Below are positions 58,874 through 64,000 of a DNA stretch of 64,000 bases, in pieces. Each line of letters starts with the position of its first letter. The first letter of the stretch is position 1. The position numbers were made by a program, and so were the translations under genes. Source of the DNA: Nannocystis bainbridge (GTDB lineage: Bacteria; Myxococcota_A; Polyangia; Nannocystales; Nannocystaceae); the NCBI RefSeq assembly GCF_028368995.1, contig NZ_JAQNDL010000002.1, positions 1,423,724 through 1,487,723 of the forward strand, read 5' to 3'. The notes below the pieces were generated by a model that was not told the origin of the DNA, did no database searches, and saw only the letters and a list, made by a program, of their open reading frames with translations.

Positions 58874-61800
58874 GTGAGCGACCATCGACCTGGCGAAGGG
58901 GACATGTCCCCGAACGCAGGTCCGATCGGACCTGGCCCCGAGGACATGTCCTCGAAGGCAGGCCCGCAGGTCAGCGGTCGAGCCAGCCTCAGCGACCTCG
59001 CGCTCGACCGCCCGGTGATGATCGGGATGCTGCTGCTGGCGATCCTGGTCCTCGGCGCGATCGCCACCGCCCGCCTGCCGCTGGCGTTCCTGCCGGCCGG
59101 CGGGACCGCGCGCGTGTCGCTGCGCATCAACCTCCAGCGCACCAGCCCGGAGCTGGTCGAGCGCGAGATCATCCGCCCGGTCGAGGAGGCGATGGCCGGG
59201 CTGCGCGGGCTGCAGCGGATCCAGGTCGGCAGCGGCGGCTGGGGCGTGCGCGTCAACCTCGAGTTCGTCGCCGGCACCGACATCGCGGCGCGCAAGGCCG
59301 AGATCCGCGAGCGCTTCGACCGCATCCGCGGGACCCTGCCGGACGCGATCACGCGGGTCACGCTCGACTCGTGGGGCCGCTCCGACGACGCGGTGGTCAA
59401 GCTGCGCCTCGCCAGCGACAGCGACCTGACGCGCTCGTACGACCTGATCGAGCGCTACGTGGTGCGGCCGATCGAGCGCATCCCGGGGGTCTCGCGGGTC
59501 GAGCTCGAGGGCGTCGAGCCGCGCGAGCTCGAGGTGGCGCTCGACCTCGAGGCCCTGCGCCGCGCCGGTGTGTCGGCCCAGGCCGTCAGCACCGCCGTGC
59601 GCGAGGCCAGGCAGGGCCGCAGCCTCGGCGTCCTGCGCGAGGACGCGACCCAGCCCGGCGTGCGCGCGCCGCCGATCGACGCCGACCCGCAAGCGTTCGC
59701 GGCCCTGCCGGTGGCCCGCAGCCGCGGGGCCGCGGCGTCGACGACCTCCGCGGCCACCACGGCGCCGCGCACGACCGCGACGCCTGCCTCTTCGGGCATG
59801 TCCTCGGGGACAGCTTCCGCCGGGACCACGCCAGCGGTCTCGGCCACCGCGCCCCTGACGGCCCAGGGCCCGCAAGGCGTCGGCGCGCGCAGCAACACCG
59901 CCAGCGTCGGCCCGGGCGTCTACACCAGCACGCCGATCGGGTCCGGGGTCGCGCCGGCCACGGCGGCGGCGGCCGGGCAGACCAGCGCGGCCGTGCCGGC
60001 GCGGGTCGGCGAGGTCGCGCGGGTCGAGGTCCACCCGCGAGAGAACCGCAACTTCCGCAGCCTCGACGGCCGCCTCGGCGTCGACCTCTCGGTCTACGCC
60101 GACGCCGGGGCCAGCCCGGTCGACGTCGCCCAAGCCGTCAACGGGGTGGTCGAGGAGCTGCAAGCCAGCCCGCGGCTCGGCGGCATCTCGGCGGTCGTCT
60201 ACCACGACCAGGGCAAGATCATCCTCAAGACGCTGGCCGACCTGCGCGACACCGGCATCTACGGCGGCGTGCTCGGGGTGGCCATGCTGTGGCTGTTCCT
60301 GCGCCGCTGGGGCGTGACGATGGTGGCCGCGCTGTGCATCCCGCTGACGATCCTGGCGACCTGCGGGGTCCTGCTGATCCGCGGCGAGGAGCTCAACTGC
60401 ATCGTCCTGCTCGGCCTCGTGCTCGGCGTCGGCATGCTGGTCGACAACGCGGTCGTCATCACCGAGGCGATCGAGCTCCAGGCCCAGCGCGGGCTGCCGG
60501 CGCGCCTGGCGGTGCGGGCCGGCGGGCGCGAGGTCGGCCTGGCGACCGTGGCGTCGACGCTGTCGAGCGTGATCGTGTTCCTGCCGCTGGTGTTCGGCGA
60601 CCCGGCCAACCCGATGAGCGCGCTGCTGGCCCCGCTCGGCCTGACCTTCGCCACGGTCCTTTTGTGCAGCCTGTTCGTCAGCCAGACGCTGGTGCCGCTG
60701 ATCATGCCGACGGTGCTGCGGCGCGGCGGGGTGGCCGAAGGGACAGGTCGCGGCGGACGCCTGCTCGGCCCGCTGATCGCCGGCTACGGGCGCCTGATCG
60801 CGTTCACGCTGCGGTTCCGCCGGACCGCGCTGGTGCTCGGCCTCGGCCTCGCGGCCAGCGCCGTCATCCCGGTCCGGCTGCTGGGCTACAACCTCACCGA
60901 CATCGACCCGAAGCCCGACTGGGTCGAGGTCAGCATGCAGTTCGTCGGCAGCCCCGGCTACAAGGAGATCGGCGAGCGCGTGCGCGTGGTCGAGGAGGCG
61001 ATCCTGGCCAAGAAGGACGCGCTCCAGGTCACCCACGTGTCGTGCGCCTACTCCGACTTCTGGGGCCGCTGCGACGTCCACCCGATCGCCCGCGCCGCCT
61101 CCGAGGCCGACGTCGAGGCGTTCACCACCACCGTCAAGCAGGCGCTGCCCGAGCAGCCGGGCGTGCGCTACCTGGTCGGCGAGAACAACCGCGGGCACAT
61201 GCGCGGCAACTCCGATCGCCACGAGGTCGAGCTGGCGATCAAGGGCGAGGACATGGGCGTGCTCATGGACCTGTCCGAAAGGGCAGCTTCGCACCTGCGC
61301 GCGACGCTGCCGCGCGGCAGCGCCGACAACCCCGAGTCGGGCGGCGTCGACACCGTGATCGGCCCCTACGACGAGGGCTCGCGCGAGCTCCACGTCCGCC
61401 TCGACGGCGCCCTGCTGCGCCGCTACGGCCTGCGCGCCGACGACGTCGCGCGCCTGATCCAGACCGCGTTCCAGGGCACGCCGCTCGGCCAGGTGCGCAG
61501 CCCCGAGGGGCAGATCGAGCTGCGCCTGTCGGCCGGCAACGCCAGCGGCAGGGCAGGGGACGGGCCGACGCTCGAGCAGCTGCGCGACCTGCCGATCCCG
61601 CTGGCCGACGGCGGCGAGGTCACCGTCGGCAGCATCGCCTCGCTCGAGCCGACGCGCAGCCCGTTCTACATCCAGCGGCTCGACCGCGAGACCCAGGTCA
61701 AGGTCAAGGCCCGCTTCTTCACCCCCGACCCGGAGAAGAACCGCGCCGCCGTCAACAAGGCGATGGAGAGCTTCGTGTTCCCGACCGGCTACAGCAGCGG

Positions 61801-62365
61801 CGAGTGGTCGCGCTGGGGCCGGACGCAGCGGTCGAGCATGGAGGTCCTGATCGACCTCGGCCTGTGCCTGCTGCTCGTCTACGCGGTGATGGCCTCGCTG
61901 TTCGAGAGCTTCCTGCAGCCGTTCGCCATCCTCGCGACGTGCCTGCTCGGCTGCGTCGGCGCCCCGTGGCTGATGTGGTGGACCGGCACCACCGTCGACA
62001 CCACGGCGATGATCGGCCTCTTTATCCTCATCGGCATCGCCGTCAACAACGGCATCATGCTGATCGACCGCGCCATCCAGCTGCGCGCCGTCGGCATGAC
62101 CCGCGACCAGGCGCTCGCGGCCGCCGGCTCCGACCGCCTGCGCCCGATCTTGATGACCGCGGGTACGACGGTGCTCGGCCTGGTGCCGATGCTGATCCAC
62201 CACCCCACACTCGCAGGCGTCTACTACCACGCCATCGCGCTGATCCTCGTCGGCGGACTGGCGTCGAGTACGGTCATGACGCTGGTCTTCCTGCCGGCCA
62301 CGTACAGCTTGCTCGACGACCTGGCCCGCTCGGCCCGCTCGGTGTGGCGGCGCGTGGCCAGATGA
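58874..62365 (+). CDS. RND efflux permease, second of two, with repeat-built N-terminus and a low-complexity insertion
   Basis: The product has 1163 residues, about 100 more than usual. The core is RND: TM1 LLLAILVLGAIATARLPLAF, TM4 LGVGMLVDNAVVITEAIELQ, and the second-half motif IGIAVNNGIMLIDRAIQL. Two parts are odd. Residues 5-31 come from a six-unit 14-bp array placed before TM1, so they are cytoplasmic. Residues about 262-377 in the periplasmic porter part form a Thr/Ala/Ser/Pro-rich insertion absent from normal pumps. GTG at 58874 follows the previous stop by one base. Two different permeases in one operon suggest a heteromeric pump like MdtBC. Confidence 0.9.
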   Translation: MSDHRPGEGDMSPNAGPIGPGPEDMSSKAGPQVSGRASLSDLALDRPVMIGMLLLAILVLGAIATARLPLAFLPAGGTARVSLRINLQRTSPELVEREIIRPVEEAMAGLRGLQRIQVGSGGWGVRVNLEFVAGTDIAARKAEIRERFDRIRGTLPDAITRVTLDSWGRSDDAVVKLRLASDSDLTRSYDLIERYVVRPIERIPGVSRVELEGVEPRELEVALDLEALRRAGVSAQAVSTAVREARQGRSLGVLREDATQPGVRAPPIDADPQAFAALPVARSRGAAASTTSAATTAPRTTATPASSGMSSGTASAGTTPAVSATAPLTAQGPQGVGARSNTASVGPGVYTSTPIGSGVAPATAAAAGQTSAAVPARVGEVARVEVHPRENRNFRSLDGRLGVDLSVYADAGASPVDVAQAVNGVVEELQASPRLGGISAVVYHDQGKIILKTLADLRDTGIYGGVLGVAMLWLFLRRWGVTMVAALCIPLTILATCGVLLIRGEELNCIVLLGLVLGVGMLVDNAVVITEAIELQAQRGLPARLAVRAGGREVGLATVASTLSSVIVFLPLVFGDPANPMSALLAPLGLTFATVLLCSLFVSQTLVPLIMPTVLRRGGVAEGTGRGGRLLGPLIAGYGRLIAFTLRFRRTALVLGLGLAASAVIPVRLLGYNLTDIDPKPDWVEVSMQFVGSPGYKEIGERVRVVEEAILAKKDALQVTHVSCAYSDFWGRCDVHPIARAASEADVEAFTTTVKQALPEQPGVRYLVGENNRGHMRGNSDRHEVELAIKGEDMGVLMDLSERAASHLRATLPRGSADNPESGGVDTVIGPYDEGSRELHVRLDGALLRRYGLRADDVARLIQTAFQGTPLGQVRSPEGQIELRLSAGNASGRAGDGPTLEQLRDLPIPLADGGEVTVGSIASLEPTRSPFYIQRLDRETQVKVKARFFTPDPEKNRAAVNKAMESFVFPTGYSSGEWSRWGRTQRSSMEVLIDLGLCLLLVYAVMASLFESFLQPFAILATCLLGCVGAPWLMWWTGTTVDTTAMIGLFILIGIAVNNGIMLIDRAIQLRAVGMTRDQALAAAGSDRLRPILMTAGTTVLGLVPMLIHHPTLAGVYYHAIALILVGGLASSTVMTLVFLPATYSLLDDLARSARSVWRRVAR
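58886..58965. repeat. 14-bp repeat array, 6 units at the start of the second permease gene
   Basis: CGACCTGGCG, GGACATGTCC, ACGCAGGTCC, GGACCTGGCC, GGACATGTCC and AGGCAGGCCC with spacers AAGG, CCGA, GATC, CCGA and TCGA. Two units are the perfect palindrome. Confidence 0.85.
59794..59817. repeat. 14-bp repeat pair inside the permease insertion
   Basis: GGGCATGTCC, spacer TCGG, GGACAGCTTC. It lies within the Thr/Ala-rich insertion. Confidence 0.5.
61267..61290. repeat. 14-bp repeat pair in the second half of the permease
   Basis: GGACCTGTCC, spacer GAAA, GGGCAGCTTC. Confidence 0.45.
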
Positions 62366-62448
62366 GCGAACGCGAGACCGCGCCCTGCGTGTGACCGCCA
62401 ACGTCCGCCGGCGCGCGAAAAGCCACCCCTGACCGCGGCTCCCGCGGG

Positions 62449-63315
62449 ATGATGGCCAGGTCCATGTCCGCCTCCAGCCCCGAACCCTCGCCCGAGCTGG
62501 CCACGCTCCTCGCCGAGAACGCCGCGCTGCGCGAGCGCAACGAGCTGCTCACGGCCGTCATCCGCCACTGCCCAGCGGTGATCTTCGTCAAGGACACCGA
62601 GGGTCGGCTGTTGGTGTGCAACCAGACCTACGAGCTGCTGACCGGGGCCGGGCCCGGGGGCCTGATCGGCAAGACCGACGCCGACATCTTCGGCCCCGAG
62701 GCCGGGGCGCAGAACCGCAGCAACGACCTCCGGGTGTGCGAGAGCGGCGTGCCGCAGGAGGTCGAGGAGCTCATCCCGCAGAGCGACGGGGTCCACGTCT
62801 ATCTCTCGGTCAAGTTCCCGATCTACGACGCCCGCGGCCAGCTGTGCGGCCTCGGCGGGATCGCCACCGACATCAGCGAGCGGCGCCGGGCCGAGGAGGA
62901 GCGCAACGCGCTTCAGCAGGAGGTCATCGCCGTCCAGCGCTCGGTGCTCGCCGAGCTGTCGACCCCGATCGTGCCGATCGCCGACAACGTGATCGCGCTG
63001 CCCTTGATCGGCACCATCGACCGCGACCGCGGCCGCGCCATCATGGAGGCGCTGCTCGAGGGCGTGGCCGAGTACCGGGCCCGCGCGGCCATCCTCGACG
63101 TCACCGGCGTGCGCTCGATCGACGCCCAGATCGCCGCCGGTCTGCTGCAGGCGGTCCACGCGGCCCGCCTGCTCGGGACCCGCGTGATCGTCACCGGCAT
63201 CCGCCCGGAGGTCGCGCAGGCGATGGTCGGCCTCGACGCCGACTGGCGCAGCGTCGAGATCTTCGCCACCATGCGCGAGGCCGTCGCCTGGGCCCTCGGC
63301 CGCGCACGGCGCTGA
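62449..63315 (+). CDS. PAS and STAS domain regulator (RsbR-like)
   Basis: The product has 288 residues. A coiled coil (LATLLAENAALRERNELL) leads to a PAS domain (AVIFVKDTEGRLLVCN to GIATDISERRR), then a STAS domain (TPIVPIADNVIALPLIGTID, ILDVTGVRSIDAQIAAGLLQ). This is the architecture of RsbR-type stressosome proteins and related STAS regulators. The usual phosphoacceptor in the STAS domain, Ser or Thr in DxxGxxxID, would be at VTGVRSID. No RsbS or RsbT is in the window. The start is ATG at 62449 or 62464. It converges on a TPR gene with a 12-unit array between. Confidence 0.85.
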   Translation: MMARSMSASSPEPSPELATLLAENAALRERNELLTAVIRHCPAVIFVKDTEGRLLVCNQTYELLTGAGPGGLIGKTDADIFGPEAGAQNRSNDLRVCESGVPQEVEELIPQSDGVHVYLSVKFPIYDARGQLCGLGGIATDISERRRAEEERNALQQEVIAVQRSVLAELSTPIVPIADNVIALPLIGTIDRDRGRAIMEALLEGVAEYRARAAILDVTGVRSIDAQIAAGLLQAVHAARLLGTRVIVTGIRPEVAQAMVGLDADWRSVEIFATMREAVAWALGRARR

Positions 63316-63321
63316 CGACGA

Positions 63322-63485
63322 TGGCATGTCCCGAAGGCCATGCTCTTCGGGACATGTACTGCAGGACATGAGCATTGCGCCATGCCCTGAAGCACATGCG
63401 TTCGAGGCCATGCTCCCGAGAACATGTGCATCGAGACATGTCCATGAGGACATGGCCTGATGGCCATGCCCTGAGGGACATGCCA
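63322..63485. repeat. 14-bp palindromic repeat array, 12 units (convergent gap 5)
   Basis: All 12 units carry a central CATG, in exact 14-bp register for 164 bp. Examples are TGGCATGTCC, GGACATGTAC, GGACATGAGC, AGACATGTCC and GGACATGCCA. Spacers vary fully (CGAA, TTCG, TGCA, ATTG, TGAA and others). It fills the gap between genes ending at 63315 and 63492. Confidence 0.9.
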
Positions 63486-63491
63486 CGCACC

Positions 63492-64000
63492 TCAGTCGCG
63501 CGCGCGCGAGCGGGTGAACAGCCCGCCGAGGCCGAGCAGCAGCGACAGCCCGCCCACCGCCAGACCTGTCCCATAGGCCAGGCGCGAGCGGAGCTCGGCC
63601 GCGGCCGTCTCCGGGCGCTCGACGCTGGCGGTCAGGCGCGCCTGCAGCTGCGGGTCTTCGGGCGCCAGCTCGGCCGCGGTCGCCAGCAGCATGCGCCGGC
63701 CGTCCTCGGTGGCGGCCAGGTCGGCCTCGGCCAGCAGCGCCTGGACCCGCAGCGCGTCGGCGCGGCCCGGATCGGCCTCGTCGAGCAGCGCCGCGCTCTT
63801 GCGCCACAGGCGAGCGCCCTGCGCCAGATCGCCGGCGGCGGCGGCCTCGCTGGCGGCCTGCTCGTAGGTCGGCACCAGCTCGGCGCGGGCGCTGAGCTGC
63901 GGATCGTCGGCGAGCAGGCGATCGAGGATCGCGATCGCGGCCGCGCGATCGGGCTCGCCGAGCGCCGCCGCGATCTCGGCCCGCTCGCGCTCGCGGCGGC
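63492..64000 (-). CDS. TPR-like membrane protein, C-terminal part
   Basis: The gene runs off the right end of the window; the frame remains open and coding-like upstream of the GTG at 63875 (for example AIAILDRLLADDPQL), so that GTG is internal. About 168 residues are visible. Helical repeats of the TPR kind (EQAASEAAAAGDLAQGARLW, ALRVQALLAEADLAA) are followed by one membrane helix near the end (TGLAVGGLSLLLGLGGLF) and a basic tail. The function is unknown. One repeat stretch (63565-63588 or nearby) overlaps the helix start. Confidence 0.65.
   Translation of the reverse strand, partial: RRERERAEIAAALGEPDRAAAIAILDRLLADDPQLSARAELVPTYEQAASEAAAAGDLAQGARLWRKSAALLDEADPGRADALRVQALLAEADLAATEDGRRMLLATAAELAPEDPQLQARLTASVERPETAAAELRSRLAYGTGLAVGGLSLLLGLGGLFTRSRARD

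Noticed and set aside
54799..59400. Very long minus-strand protein opposite the RND operon
   Set aside because: GC-rich third positions leave the opposite strand open; composition is Arg/Ala/His-rich without any domain.
63322..63485. CRISPR array
   Set aside because: Units are only 10 bp with 4-bp spacers, and there are no cas genes or leader.
63492..63875. Complete short gene starting at GTG 63875
   Set aside because: The frame upstream to the window end is coding-like, so the GTG is internal and the gene is partial.

Overview
The window looks like chromosomal DNA of a predatory or gliding delta-type bacterium (Myxococcota, probably Nannocystaceae or a close relative). The base composition is very GC-rich and almost every codon ends in G or C. 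There are many secreted lipoproteins whose lipobox is followed by a long Thr/Ser/Gly linker, two Hanks-type Ser/Thr kinases, two proteins ending in an AgmX/PglI-type C-terminal domain, a choice-of-anchor L protein, and class III nucleotide cyclases. The genus is an inference from gene style; there is no rRNA here to prove it. I see no phage, insertion sequence, CRISPR array or replication origin.

Layout. 1-7.1 kb: the tail of an APC permease, an M14-type peptidase/deacylase gene downstream of a VIT/vWA lipoprotein, and, divergently, a lipoprotein plus an AgmX/PglI-type membrane protein. 7.1-10.3 kb: a minus-strand set of metallophosphoesterase, HTTM-type membrane protein and partner. 10.3-14 kb: a gene-poor stretch, a choice-of-anchor L lipoprotein and a lipoprotein with a Cys/Trp repeat. 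14.1-20.4 kb: a signalling block of kinase, TPR protein, periplasmic binding protein and second kinase. 20.4-27.3 kb: CPBP protease, zinc-ribbon/histone-H1-like protein, MCP-like sensor, gltX, and a nucleotide cyclase. 27.4-36.5 kb: Cys-rich lipoprotein, mazG, phoH, SGNH hydrolase lipoprotein, TldD-like protease. 36.8-39.1 kb: two small unknowns and a KamA-type radical SAM enzyme. 39.2-44.9 kb: an apparent operon of adenylate cyclase, GAF/HD-GYP protein, YbeY (with a very acidic extension) and isoaspartyl peptidase. 45-48.3 kb: two envelope proteins, tRNA-Leu(CAA), AlgH/YqgE. 48.5-51.1 kb: DUF4401/DUF2157 membrane pair. 51.4-54.1 kb: beta-helix lipoprotein, GcvH-like protein, membrane protein. 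54.4-62.4 kb: an RND efflux operon with one adaptor and two permeases. 62.4-64 kb: PAS-STAS protein and the end of a TPR protein.

The most unusual thing is a repeat family that runs through the whole window. Its unit is a 10-bp palindrome, GGACATGTCC or a close variant, followed by 4 variable bases, giving a strict 14-bp period. Arrays of 4 to 12 units occupy every gap between convergent genes that is long enough to hold one (five of five). Related arrays, mostly with core GGACAGGTCC, lie inside open reading frames and are translated in frame. These include a 7-unit array inside YbeY just before its catalytic His motif, a 9-unit array forming the tail of the RND adaptor, and a 6-unit array forming the N-terminus of an RND permease. 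Adjacent units can fold as 10-bp stems closed by four-base loops, some of them UUCG or GNRA. I do not recognise this family from a named repeat class. Its placement suggests a bidirectional terminator, protein-binding or uptake-signal function combined with an ability to spread into genes.
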